A stretch of DNA of 64,000 nucleotides from an uncultured Bacteroidales bacterium (GTDB taxonomy: Bacteria; Bacteroidota; Bacteroidia; Bacteroidales; F082). Every line of letters begins with the position of its first letter. Position 1 is the first letter of the stretch. The stretch is from NCBI GenBank assembly GCA_900317055.1, contig ONFF01000005.1, forward strand, positions 62,001 through 126,000, in the 5' to 3' direction. Shown here piece by piece: positions 1-7,975 of this stretch. Under the pieces are notes generated by a model. It made no database searches and had not been told where the DNA came from. It saw nothing but the letters and a program-made list of their open reading frames with translations. Made by a program: the position numbers and the translations under genes.

Positions 1-624
1 CACAAGCACAACTTTAGCTTGCATTTTGGCAGCACAACACATTGAAGTGAATGACTTGCCAAAGCGCATAACGGCATACATAAGAAGGTTCTTATGATTA
101 TTCTCACGAGCTTCAAGAAAGCGTTTGATTGTAAAATACTGATTAGGTCTGGTTCCATAACATTCTGTACGGGCAAAATGGGTCTCTTCGGGCAATCGTT
201 CTTCGGAATAGAACTGATATTGTCGAGACCCATCAGTGTGTATGGCGTATTGTTCAATGTCCTTGATTGCCTCATCAATGTCTTTCGGCGTGGCATTTTC
301 AAAGAACTCACGTGAATAATACGGAAGACCATCAAAATCGGTGGGCTGTAGGCGGTGGTAACGCTTGATGATTTCCAAATAATAATGGATGGCGAAATCG
401 CGGAAATACTTGCCGTTTTCAGTCTTGGCCAGCCATTCCCAATCACTTTCATGCTCGAGATTTGGGAAATAATCTCTCCATTCGTCCAAACGGACATTGA
501 CAGGTCGATAAGTGTCGCCCACTTTGAGATAATTGGGGACCGTGTTGGTTGTGAAGGCATAGATGTGAGGCTCAATGCGTCCGACGATCAGATTGTCAAG
601 TATGTCAGTATTGAATGTTGTCAT
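1..624 (-). CDS. GIY-YIG nuclease/superfamily 2 helicase, partial
   Basis: This reading frame is open to the left edge, so only about 208 N-terminal residues are present. I translated it from the reverse strand; it begins MTTFNTDILDN. Residues about 19-55 (HIYAFTT, then LKVGDTYRPVNVRLDEW) resemble a T5orf172/GIY-YIG nuclease core. Near residue 190 the sequence MYAVMRFGKSFT looks like helicase motif I (Walker A) in the variant form seen in restriction-type helicases. The ATG overlaps the stop of the upstream methylase-like gene in an ATGA, so the two are probably translationally coupled. I infer a DNA-processing subunit of a restriction-like or other defence system. The remaining helicase motifs lie outside the window. 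Confidence 0.7.
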   Translation of the reverse strand, partial: MTTFNTDILDNLIVGRIEPHIYAFTTNTVPNYLKVGDTYRPVNVRLDEWRDYFPNLEHESDWEWLAKTENGKYFRDFAIHYYLEIIKRYHRLQPTDFDGLPYYSREFFENATPKDIDEAIKDIEQYAIHTDGSRQYQFYSEERLPEETHFARTECYGTRPNQYFTIKRFLEARENNHKNLLMYAVMRFGKSFTSMCCAAKMQAKVVLV

Positions 625-1673
625 TTGTCTTTTACAAGTGTATGGAATTCAACAATCTCGATGGGTCTCTCTTTAATGTTCCACTGGGTTTTATCCCAAT
701 CGGCCACAAGTACCTTGATGCCATTATGTAAATGTACATCATTCTTTTTGCAGCCTGGACAAGGTATGATTTTGTCTTTGGTGTTCACCTTCTCAAACAG
801 ATTGGTTTGATGTACGGCTTTAATGTATGTGCTATAACACGTCATAGGCAATACCATCTTCAAGCCGTCCATTTGAAAGAGATTCCAAGAGATAATCTTT
901 GCTGCATGATACAAATAGGAACGGAACGGAACGATAGTTTTAATCTTGTGTTGGATGGCAAATTCCTTATAATAATCCATGAAGGTGTAGAGTATGGCCT
1001 CTCGTGCAAGTAAAAGGCTGTCGCCTTGCCACTCGTAACCGTATGTGGATTTGATGGCATTGAAGGCCCAATAATACCAATCTCTCATGGTCTTGACATT
1101 CTCACCGACAACACGAAGTTTGCGGTCGAGCCTTCCAACACGCATTTTGAGTTCCTTGATGGGGATGCCAGTAGTGGTGTCGTATCGACTTACAAGATAT
1201 GGGGCTTCACCACAGGTGATTTCAAGGCAGTTGCTACAAACATACTCTTGCCATGATTTGGATTCTGGAAACTCTATCTTTCCATCTGTCGGTATCCATT
1301 CATGTGTTTGCATGTTGAGAGTGTTGAAAACGTTTTTTCTCCCAAACCAAGCGTCATCAACAAGGTTGTTTTGGGCATTGCAAATCCATGAAGGCGTAAA
1401 CACCTCCGCTTTGTCGCGAATGCGAAAACGCTGTTCCTCCTCCGATTTAACCGACCTTGGACGAATGACATTGCCATTGATTCCGGTAATTTGCTCAATC
1501 GTAATTGGATGATGAAAAGAATACGACTCGCCATACTTCTTCTCATACATATCTGTAGCCCAGAATATATTACGGTTGGTCGTATGGTCTTTGAGCAATG
1601 CTCTCAGCACCTCTGGCCAACGCCGAAGGATGTCGTTTTCTAATATGTCGGTTACATTATCCGTCATTACCAT
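621..1673 (-). CDS. Methylase-like 'restriction endonuclease subunit M' family protein
   Basis: A 350-residue protein with DKAEVFTPSWICNAQNN near residues 88-104, which resembles the N-terminal motif of gamma-class N6-adenine methylases, and LEITCGEAPYLVSRYD near residues 150-165, where methylase motif I would be expected. I see no NPPY/NPPF catalytic motif, so methyltransferase activity is doubtful. A cluster of cysteines (CPGCKKNDVH) lies near residue 310. Proteins like this are widespread in gut Bacteroidota and Firmicutes under the name restriction endonuclease subunit M. It is the first gene of a two-gene operon, overlapping the downstream GIY-YIG/helicase gene by 4 bases. The role in defence is inferred from family and partner. 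Confidence 0.7.
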   Translation of the reverse strand: MVMTDNVTDILENDILRRWPEVLRALLKDHTTNRNIFWATDMYEKKYGESYSFHHPITIEQITGINGNVIRPRSVKSEEEQRFRIRDKAEVFTPSWICNAQNNLVDDAWFGRKNVFNTLNMQTHEWIPTDGKIEFPESKSWQEYVCSNCLEITCGEAPYLVSRYDTTTGIPIKELKMRVGRLDRKLRVVGENVKTMRDWYYWAFNAIKSTYGYEWQGDSLLLAREAILYTFMDYYKEFAIQHKIKTIVPFRSYLYHAAKIISWNLFQMDGLKMVLPMTCYSTYIKAVHQTNLFEKVNTKDKIIPCPGCKKNDVHLHNGIKVLVADWDKTQWNIKERPIEIVEFHTLVKDK

Positions 1674-1695
1674 ATTAAATTGGCCTTCAAAAATA

Positions 1696-1703
1696 CAAAA
1701 ATA
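1696..1703 (-). promoter_or_regulatory. -7 box TATTTTTG upstream of methylase-like gene
   Basis: The box fits TAnnTTTG on the minus strand and lies about 22 bp before the ATG. An inverted repeat TTTGCA-N5-TGCAAA sits just upstream at 1722-1738 and could be an operator. No clear -33 element is seen. Confidence 0.4.
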
Positions 1704-1779
1704 ATTGCATTGTGGAAATGTTTTGCATAGTGTGCAAAGAATAAAAACTATTTTCGTGTTTTTGTTAGATTAATTGTCC

Positions 1780-2723
1780 TCACCCCACCATCCCCAAAAT
1801 CACCTCAGGCACAATGCTCATTTCAGTAACCGCGCAAAGCCCCGCCCCCATGTCCTTCAAGCTGGCACCCAACAGATAGACTTTGTAGTCGATGATAAGA
1901 AAACGGTCGTGGTTGCGGTGGGACAGTTGGAAAAACTCAATTTCGGGATATTGGACGTTGTGTTTCTTCAGGTCGGTGAGAAATTGTTCGTTAAAGCGTG
2001 TGTGGATGGTCGCCTTTACTCCATCGGCCCGTTTTGTCAGCATGGAGAGCACCCGATCGTCAACAAAGTTGTCAACCAGGACAATCCTTTTACGGGCGCT
2101 ACGAACGAGGGCGGAGATATAAGTCCACGCGTCCCAAACACAGCCAGTCGCAAAAACCTGTTCAGGAAGCAACTTCGGAGAATGTTCTTCAATCTTGTCA
2201 AGTATCAAATCGATTTTTTCGTCTGTTTCGATTTGGTGTTTTTCCAAATGCGCTATACGCATCAAAACAGCAGCATTCTGAATCATAAACCGTCGCATGG
2301 CAACAAAAGCATTCATAATTCTTATACTTACTTCTATGGCGATAGGACTATGTAGAACAGATGATAACTGTGCAATGCCTTGCTCCGTGAACACGTATGG
2401 AAGAGAAGGATTATATTTTAGCGAGCGTAGGTTATCGCAAATTGCGACAACCTCATCCCGTTCGGCTTCAGTTAACTGAAAACGAAATGATTCTGGGAAA
2501 CGAGCCCTATTTCGTTTTACTTGCTCATTCAGTCGGCTTGTAGTTACACCATAAAGCATAGCCAAGTCACGGTCAATCATTACCTGCACACCTCGGATAC
2601 TAAAAATCATATTCTCAATTTCTGAAATGTCAACAGACTTATCACAATTGTGATAGGTTCTTCGAGCTGGTCGCAATTTGCGACCGGTTTTAGTACGTTG
2701 TCTTTTGTTGTTTTCTTTGCCAT
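1780..2723 (-). CDS. ORF6N domain DNA-binding protein, probable N-terminal frameshift
   Basis: The frame open to 1780 encodes an ORF6N domain (SEIENMIFSIRGVQVMIDRDLAMLYGV, then PESFRFQLT and LPYVFTEQGIAQLSSVL) and a C-terminal region ending HDRFLIIDYKVYLLGASLKDMG, which resembles a phospholipase D-like fold. That frame has no ATG before the domain. The best start, ATG at 2723, lies in a neighbouring frame reading MAKKTTKDNVLKPVANCDQLEE, a typical ORF6N N-terminus, and stops shortly afterwards. Joining the two needs a -1 shift near 2640-2660. So this is a frameshift mutation, sequencing error or recoding event. The family occurs in phages and mobile DNA; function here is unknown. The C-terminal domain call is weaker than the ORF6N call. 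Confidence 0.75.
2430..2452. repeat. Palindrome with core TCGCAA-A-TTGCGA inside the ORF6N gene
   Basis: Arms of 11 bp around one base with a single mismatch. The core matches the palindrome at 2669-2685. On the coding strand it encodes the VAICDNL stretch. Confidence 0.65.
2640..2655. repeat. 16-bp perfect palindrome TATCACAATTGTGATA
   Basis: A perfect palindrome located exactly where the two ORF6N reading frames must be joined. It may be an operator or a frameshift-prone site. Confidence 0.6.
2669..2685. repeat. Palindrome GGTCGCAA-T-TTGCGACC in ORF6N N-terminus
   Basis: Perfect 8-bp arms around one base. It shares the core TCGCAAnTTGCGA with 2430-2452 and encodes part of VANCDQL. Confidence 0.65.
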
Positions 2724-2798
2724 ACCTATTTCTTTTTACATTATAGTGCAAAGAAACAACATCCTTCAAGACAAAGCCGTTGAACAAACATTTGTAGT

Positions 2799-2830
2799 CG
2801 ACAGCAGTCGTTTGTTGTCGTTTGCTGTCG
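2799..2830. repeat. Inverted repeat CGACAGCA/TGCTGTCG upstream of ORF6N gene
   Basis: Eight-base arms at 2799-2806 and 2823-2830 enclose two direct copies of GTCGTTTG. It lies in the spacer between the ABC-F gene and the ORF6N gene. It could be a hairpin or a protein binding site. Confidence 0.4.
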
Positions 2831-2859
2831 GATATATTACTGTATATAAATGTTTTAAA

Positions 2860-4620
2860 CTATCCTCCAATCTCATCCAACTCCAGCCACCGCAGCTCCT
2901 TTTCATCAAGTAGGTCCTTGATTTCCTGCAAGCGGTTGCCCATCTCGTGCAGTTTCTGGTAATCGGTCTCGCTGTTCAAGGCTTCGGTGAGATTGGCTTT
3001 CTCTTGCTCAAGGGCTTCCATCTCTTTCGCAAGTGTTTCGTATTCACGCTGTTCCTTGAAAGAACGCTTCACCTTCTCGCGTTGTTTCACGGGTTTGGAC
3101 TCTTCTTTCTTTTGCGCCGACTTCTCCTTGCGTTCCTCGCGTAGTTTGGCATCAAGATAGTCCTTATACTGGCTGTAGTTGCCCATGAAGCCTTTCACCA
3201 TGCCATCGCCTTGGAAGACAAAGAGCTGGTCAACGACTTGGTCCATGAAGAAACGGTCGTGCGAGACCACCAAAAGGCATCCCTTATAGCTTTGCAGAAA
3301 GTCCTCTAACTTCTGCAACGTTAACAAATCCAAGTCGTTGGTGGGCTCGTCTAGAATGAGGAAGTTGGGGTTCTGCACCAAAATGGTCAACAGGTAGAGT
3401 CGCCGTTTCTCACCACCACTGAGCAAAGCCACAGGTTGACGGTGCATCTTGTAGGGGAACATGAAATGCGCCAACAACTGGTCGGCCGTATAGACCTTGT
3501 CCTTGCCGTAGTTAACCACCTCGGCAATGTCGCGCACGGTGCTAATCACGGTCTTGCTCTCATCGAATTGTATGCCTTCCTGGCGGTAGTAGCCATAGGT
3601 GACTGTCTCACCCGTCTTTACCCTGCCTCGGTCAGGTTGCATTGCGCCAGTGATGAGGTTGAGGAAGGTGGACTTCCCCACTCCATTCTTGCCAATCAGG
3701 CCGATGCGCTCGCCACGCTTGAAGACATAGTCGAAGTCCTTAAGCACTGTCAAGTCGCCGAAAGACTTCGACACATTGCTGAGCTCCAGTATCTTGCCAC
3801 CCAAACGCTGCATCTGCAGACCAAACTCAAGGCGTTCATCCTGTTCCTGGTATTTCGAGCGTTCCTTCAAGTCATAGAACGCGTCAATGCGACTCTTCGA
3901 CTTGCCTGTACGAGCCTGCGGCGTGCTGCGCATCCATTCCAGCTCATATTTCAGCAGTTGGCTGTTGCGCTCTGCTGTGGCTCGTTTCACCTCCTCACGC
4001 TCACGACTCTTCTGCACATAATAGTCGAAGTTGCCATTGTGGGTGTACATCACGCCTTGGTAAAGTTCGAAAATCTTATTGCACACACGGTCAAGGAAAT
4101 AGCGATCGTGGGTGACCATTAGCAGGGTCATACTTGACTGGGTGAGGAACTTCTCCAACCACTCCACCATCTCCACATCAAGGTGGTTGGTAGGCTCGTC
4201 AAGAATCAGGAAATCAGGTTCATGCAGTAACACCAAAGCCAAAGCCAAACGTTTTACCTGTCCGCCCGAGAGTTCGTCAACCGACTGCTCCAAATTGGTG
4301 ATGGCAAAACGGGTCAGATATTGCCTCGCTTTAAGGTGCTGCTCATCGTTGAGGTCGGCCAACAGGTCGGAAATCCGTGTCCCAGAAGGATACACAGGCA
4401 GTTGTTCCAAGTAACCGATTTTGATGTCGTTGGCATAGGTGACGGTTCCCGAGTCGGGCGACTCCTTCCCCACCAAAATCTTCAGCATCGTCGACTTGCC
4501 CGAGCCATTGGTGGCTATCAGAGCAGTCTTGTCGCCCTTCTCAATGCCAAAGGTGACATCCTCAAACAGCGTCTTGATGCCATACGACTTGGATATCGCG
4601 TTGACCGACAGATAGTTCAT
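2860..4620 (-). CDS. ABC-F family ATPase (Uup-like)
   Basis: A 586-residue soluble protein with two ABC domains and no membrane segment. Domain 1 has NGSGKST at residues 38-44, LSGGQ near 118 and LILDEPTNHLD. Domain 2 has GKNGVGKST, LSGGEKRR and LILDEPTNDLD. The linker between them is long and charged, as in ABC-F proteins. The C-terminus (about 510-586) is a lysine/glutamate-rich coiled coil like that of Uup. ABC-F proteins act on the ribosome or, for Uup, also affect DNA transposon stability; the exact role here cannot be read from sequence. The ATG overlaps the stop of the upstream VOC gene in an ATGA, so the two form an operon. Confidence 0.9.
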   Translation of the reverse strand: MNYLSVNAISKSYGIKTLFEDVTFGIEKGDKTALIATNGSGKSTMLKILVGKESPDSGTVTYANDIKIGYLEQLPVYPSGTRISDLLADLNDEQHLKARQYLTRFAITNLEQSVDELSGGQVKRLALALVLLHEPDFLILDEPTNHLDVEMVEWLEKFLTQSSMTLLMVTHDRYFLDRVCNKIFELYQGVMYTHNGNFDYYVQKSREREEVKRATAERNSQLLKYELEWMRSTPQARTGKSKSRIDAFYDLKERSKYQEQDERLEFGLQMQRLGGKILELSNVSKSFGDLTVLKDFDYVFKRGERIGLIGKNGVGKSTFLNLITGAMQPDRGRVKTGETVTYGYYRQEGIQFDESKTVISTVRDIAEVVNYGKDKVYTADQLLAHFMFPYKMHRQPVALLSGGEKRRLYLLTILVQNPNFLILDEPTNDLDLLTLQKLEDFLQSYKGCLLVVSHDRFFMDQVVDQLFVFQGDGMVKGFMGNYSQYKDYLDAKLREERKEKSAQKKEESKPVKQREKVKRSFKEQREYETLAKEMEALEQEKANLTEALNSETDYQKLHEMGNRLQEIKDLLDEKELRWLELDEIGG

Positions 4621-5081
4621 TTCGCGAAACGCTTGACGTACTCGATAGGATACTGCGACTTCTCCGAGACCTGCTCTACCGTCATGCCCGATTCAAACAA
4701 CCTCTTGATGACGGCATCCATGGGCTCACCGACTTCGATGATATGGAAATCCGGGTCATAGAATCGGACAATGCGCTGTCCCCAAGGTGCTTCCTCAACA
4801 GGATGGACATACTGAATCTCGGGAAACTCCTTCAGGTATTCAAGGAACTTGTCGAAGTCTTTCTCCTCAAAATAGAGTTCAGCGTTGTTCGACTTCCTAC
4901 GGACTGTATTCGTATGGATCATTGACTTCCATTTCTTCATCTCCTGAAGTGCGAAGCCGCCTTCAAATTGGACATTCTCACCAAAATTGAAAGCAACGCG
5001 GTCACCAATCACCTCTTCGTAGAAAGTGATGGCTTTTTCCATATCGGTAACCACCAGCAGTGGGCATTTGAATTTTAGCAT
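4617..5081 (-). CDS. VOC family (glyoxalase/bleomycin-resistance fold) protein
   Basis: A 154-residue protein starting MLKFKCPLLVVTDMEKAITFYEEV, the usual first beta-alpha unit of the vicinal oxygen chelate fold, followed by FYDPDFHIIEVGE, the usual last strand with a metal-ligand glutamate. The C-terminus carries a short extra helical segment (MTVEQVSEKSQYPIEYVKRFA). I chose ATG 5081 because it begins the fold and follows a good -7 box; upstream codons lie in a terminator hairpin. The substrate is unknown. It is co-transcribed with the ABC-F gene. Confidence 0.8.
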   Translation of the reverse strand: MLKFKCPLLVVTDMEKAITFYEEVIGDRVAFNFGENVQFEGGFALQEMKKWKSMIHTNTVRRKSNNAELYFEEKDFDKFLEYLKEFPEIQYVHPVEEAPWGQRIVRFYDPDFHIIEVGEPMDAVIKRLFESGMTVEQVSEKSQYPIEYVKRFAK

Positions 5082-5101
5082 AGCTCTTAGTTTTGATACC
5101 G

Positions 5102-5109
5102 CAAAGATA
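5102..5109 (-). promoter_or_regulatory. -7 box TATCTTTG for VOC/ABC-F operon
   Basis: Perfect TAnnTTTG followed by GC, about 20 bp upstream of the VOC start and directly after the terminator of the preceding gene. Confidence 0.6.
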
Positions 5110-5141
5110 AAAAAAGCCTCGCATCCACAGACACGAGGCTC
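5108..5141 (-). terminator. Intrinsic terminator after mutarotase gene
   Basis: On the minus strand AGCCTCG and CGAGGCT pair as a 7-bp stem with a 12-base loop, followed by a run of seven T. It lies about 20 bp after the mutarotase stop and its T-run touches the next -7 box. Confidence 0.75.
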
Positions 5142-5162
5142 CAACTTTTTATCAATTTGTCT

Positions 5163-6305
5163 TTATTTCTTCTCCTTAGGCAACACAGCAAACTTGTAGA
5201 TACACAACTGATGGTATTCCTCGCCAGGTCTCAGCACAGGCACAGGAGCCAAGGTCTCATGGTTGACGGCATCCGGGAAAAACTGCGTCTCAAGTGCCAG
5301 ACCTTCACGGAAATTCAAGGACTTGCCACATTTGCCAATGCCCTTGCCATTGAAGAAATTGCCGCTATAGAACTGCAGACCAACCTGGTCGCTCCATACC
5401 TGCATCTCGCGACCGCTTTGGGGCTCGGTTAATGTGGCATTCCAAGTGTAGGCCTTGATGTCGGTCTTGTCGATAATCCAGTTGTGATCGTAGCCTTTGG
5501 CATTTCTAATTTGCTCGTCATCAGCAGCGATGTTGTCGCCAATGCGGTGTTTCTCGCGGAAGTCAAACGGGGTCTCCTTCACGCCAGAGAACTTGCCATT
5601 GGGAATCAAATGCTCATCAATGGTGGTCATATAGCGCGAATTGATTTGCAATTCATGGTCAAGGATAGTACCATTGCCTTCGCCCTTCAGGTTGAAGAAG
5701 GAATGATGCGAGAAGTTGCATAAGGTGGGTTTGTCGGTCGTGGCGGCATAACGAATCTGGAACTGATTGTCATGCGTCAGCGTGTAGCTCATGGTCATGT
5801 CAAGGTTACCCGGGAAGCCGTCTTCGCCGTCGGCAAACACAGTGTGCATTGTAATGACGCTGTCGTTGACTGCAGTCACGTCCCAAACGCGCTTGTCGGC
5901 ACCGATGAGACCACCATGCAAAGTATTCACACCGTCGTTAGTGGGCAGCTGATAGGCAACGCTATCCAAAGTGAAAGCGGCGTTGGAAATACGGTTGGCG
6001 CAACGGCCCACGACAGCACCGAGATAGCGTTCTCCACTGTTGTTCAAATACTTGTCGATATGGTCGTAACCCAAGACGATATCCTCAAAACTATCACGAT
6101 TGTCGGGCATCCAAAGGGCAACCACACGACCACCATAATTGGTCACCTGCATGGTCAAAAAACCGTTGTGTAAGGTATAAAGCGACACCTTCTTGCCCTC
6201 CACTTCCGTATTGAAGTTTTCGGCAGGAATCAACTTGACTTCTTTCTTTTTGTTGCAACCGACTAACAATAAAGCCATTGCAAAAACCAATAACGCTTTT
6301 TTCAT
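5163..6305 (-). CDS. galM: Aldose 1-epimerase (mutarotase) lipoprotein
   Basis: A 380-residue GalM-family protein that interconverts alpha and beta anomers of aldoses such as galactose. It begins with a lipoprotein signal peptide (MKKALLVFAMALLLVGC), so it is probably anchored in the periplasm or outer membrane. Family motifs include GRCANRISN, NTLHGG, NFSHHSFFNL with the catalytic histidine and LALETQFFPDAVN with the catalytic glutamate. The gene is a single transcription unit with a promoter at 6339-6346 and a terminator at 5108-5141. A periplasmic mutarotase suggests a role in sugar uptake or polysaccharide breakdown. Confidence 0.92.
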   Translation of the reverse strand: MKKALLVFAMALLLVGCNKKKEVKLIPAENFNTEVEGKKVSLYTLHNGFLTMQVTNYGGRVVALWMPDNRDSFEDIVLGYDHIDKYLNNSGERYLGAVVGRCANRISNAAFTLDSVAYQLPTNDGVNTLHGGLIGADKRVWDVTAVNDSVITMHTVFADGEDGFPGNLDMTMSYTLTHDNQFQIRYAATTDKPTLCNFSHHSFFNLKGEGNGTILDHELQINSRYMTTIDEHLIPNGKFSGVKETPFDFREKHRIGDNIAADDEQIRNAKGYDHNWIIDKTDIKAYTWNATLTEPQSGREMQVWSDQVGLQFYSGNFFNGKGIGKCGKSLNFREGLALETQFFPDAVNHETLAPVPVLRPGEEYHQLCIYKFAVLPKEKK

Positions 6306-6338
6306 CTTTTTCGATTCAAATCTTCAAAAATCGGGCTG

Positions 6339-6370
6339 CAAAAGTACAAAAACTCTTTAATTCGTGCAAA
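6339..6370 (-). promoter_or_regulatory. Promoter of galM: -33 TTTG and -7 TACTTTTG
   Basis: The -7 box TACTTTTG is at 6339-6346 and a TTTG at 6367-6370 gives a 24-base start-to-start distance, fitting the Bacteroidota -33/-7 arrangement. Confidence 0.6.
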
Positions 6371-6399
6371 CACATTTTTATTTCGACTTTCCCAGCATC

Positions 6400-7857
6400 T
6401 TATTGCGTTCTCACTACACCCTGATAATCAACTTCTTTATGCTTGCGCAAAAACTCAATCATCATTTCCTCCGAGGTCATGAATGTGCTTTGGCCTTCGT
6501 CTTCGCTTTCGATGTTGACCGTCGAAGCCATATAGCTGTTCATCGCCACCTTATAAAGACTTCGTGTGGAGAAGTTGGCGTCATTGATCCACACCGTATT
6601 GCCGTCATCGCTCACCCTGTAGGTCATGCCAGAGACATAGGAAGGATAGCCTCCATTCTTTCGGTAAGTATTGAGAATGAATTTCTTAACCTGCGCACCT
6701 GTCATCTGATACACCACCACCTCGTTGTTGAACGGGTCGATGCTGTAGACATCCTTCACCGTAATGGGACCTTTCTTCAAGTAATTGACACGAACGCCAC
6801 CCGTGTTTTGGAAAGCGAAATCGGCACCACTGACCTCACGGAGCGCATCCGTAATCAAGCAGCCCAGCTCTTCGAGGGTCTCAAACTTTGTCTTTGCGAT
6901 GGCGATAGGCTCGTTCAAGGCAGGCGCATCGTTGAACTCATTCACCAACTGCTTGATTTCGGGCTTTTCCTTACGCACCTTGTTGACATCCAACACGACG
7001 GCCTCTTTACCAATCACCTTATGGTCTTTCACTCTCAATTTCACCAAGGTGGCATATTTCAAATGTGAACCAGATTGGGTAATTAAGACGCCATTGGTCT
7101 CAGAGGGGTTTTCCACCAAGGTATGAGTGTGTCCACCGATGATGGCATCGAGCCAGGGATTGGCTTGGGCCAGTTCCATGTCGTCCTCAAAGCCACAATG
7201 CGAGAGCAAAATCACCACATCGTTCTCATTTCTAAGGTATTTGTAATCGGGCAACACCACATCAGGACGTTTGAAACTCACCGCTTTCAACTTGTCGGGA
7301 TGCGCTCCAGGAATGCCATCATGGCGGATTTCAATCATGCCAACCACAGCCATCTTCACGCCCTGATGCTCCATGGTCACAAAAGGTTTGATGTCGAGAT
7401 TGACCGTATTGGGGATGGAAACATTGGCGCATAGGAATGGAAAATCAGCCCTTTCAATGTCGTTTTGCAGATTGACAATGTCACCATCCCATTCGTGGTT
7501 GCCAACGGCGCAAAGGTCAAAGCCCGTGCGGTTCATCAGTTCAATCATGGGATAGTTGACGGGATCGTACTGGTCGTTGACAGGGTTGCCCGTGCGATTG
7601 TCGCCCGCCGAGAAAAGCAGCATGTCGGGATAGACGCCTCGCAGGCTGTCGACCATCGTTGCGAATTTCGGGAACTGGTCGATGCTGGCATGCATATCGT
7701 TGACCGAAAGGATGGCAATTTCGGTTTCCTCCTGCGTTGCAGCCGGCGTTTCCTTGTTTTCCCTCGTATCAGTACCCTCGTGGAAATTGTTGCGAAGCAG
7801 TAGGAACAACACTACAGCCACCAAAGCGAGCACTAACAATAACTTCTTTTTGTTCAT
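6400..7857 (-). CDS. Metallophosphatase/5'-nucleotidase (UshA-like)
   Basis: A 485-residue exported enzyme. Residues 1-22 form a membrane anchor or signal sequence. The N-terminal calcineurin-like domain has NDMHA, GDNRTGNP, GNHEWD and GGHTHT, which carry the metal ligands. The C-terminal 5'-nucleotidase domain has NTGGVR and PFNNEVVVYQMTG, which bind substrate. The family hydrolyses 5'-nucleotides and UDP-sugars in the periplasm. NDMHA replaces the usual NDxHG. It is divergent from the hybrid kinase gene with about 118 bp between them. Confidence 0.88.
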   Translation of the reverse strand: MNKKKLLLVLALVAVVLFLLLRNNFHEGTDTRENKETPAATQEETEIAILSVNDMHASIDQFPKFATMVDSLRGVYPDMLLFSAGDNRTGNPVNDQYDPVNYPMIELMNRTGFDLCAVGNHEWDGDIVNLQNDIERADFPFLCANVSIPNTVNLDIKPFVTMEHQGVKMAVVGMIEIRHDGIPGAHPDKLKAVSFKRPDVVLPDYKYLRNENDVVILLSHCGFEDDMELAQANPWLDAIIGGHTHTLVENPSETNGVLITQSGSHLKYATLVKLRVKDHKVIGKEAVVLDVNKVRKEKPEIKQLVNEFNDAPALNEPIAIAKTKFETLEELGCLITDALREVSGADFAFQNTGGVRVNYLKKGPITVKDVYSIDPFNNEVVVYQMTGAQVKKFILNTYRKNGGYPSYVSGMTYRVSDDGNTVWINDANFSTRSLYKVAMNSYMASTVNIESEDEGQSTFMTSEEMMIEFLRKHKEVDYQGVVRTQ

Positions 7858-7960
7858 ATAGTAACTGTTTAGAATTAACTACATCATTTTTGACTTCTGA
7901 ACCATAAGTCGACTTTAGATAGCCAACAACGGAATTTGCTGCAAATTTAGGAAAAAGTTC

Positions 7961-7968
7961 TATCTTTG
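7961..7968 (+). promoter_or_regulatory. -7 box TATCTTTG of hybrid kinase, nearly leaderless
   Basis: The box ends 7 bases before the ATG at 7976, so the expected transcription start is at or next to the start codon. Confidence 0.6.
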
Positions 7969-7975
7969 CGCCATC

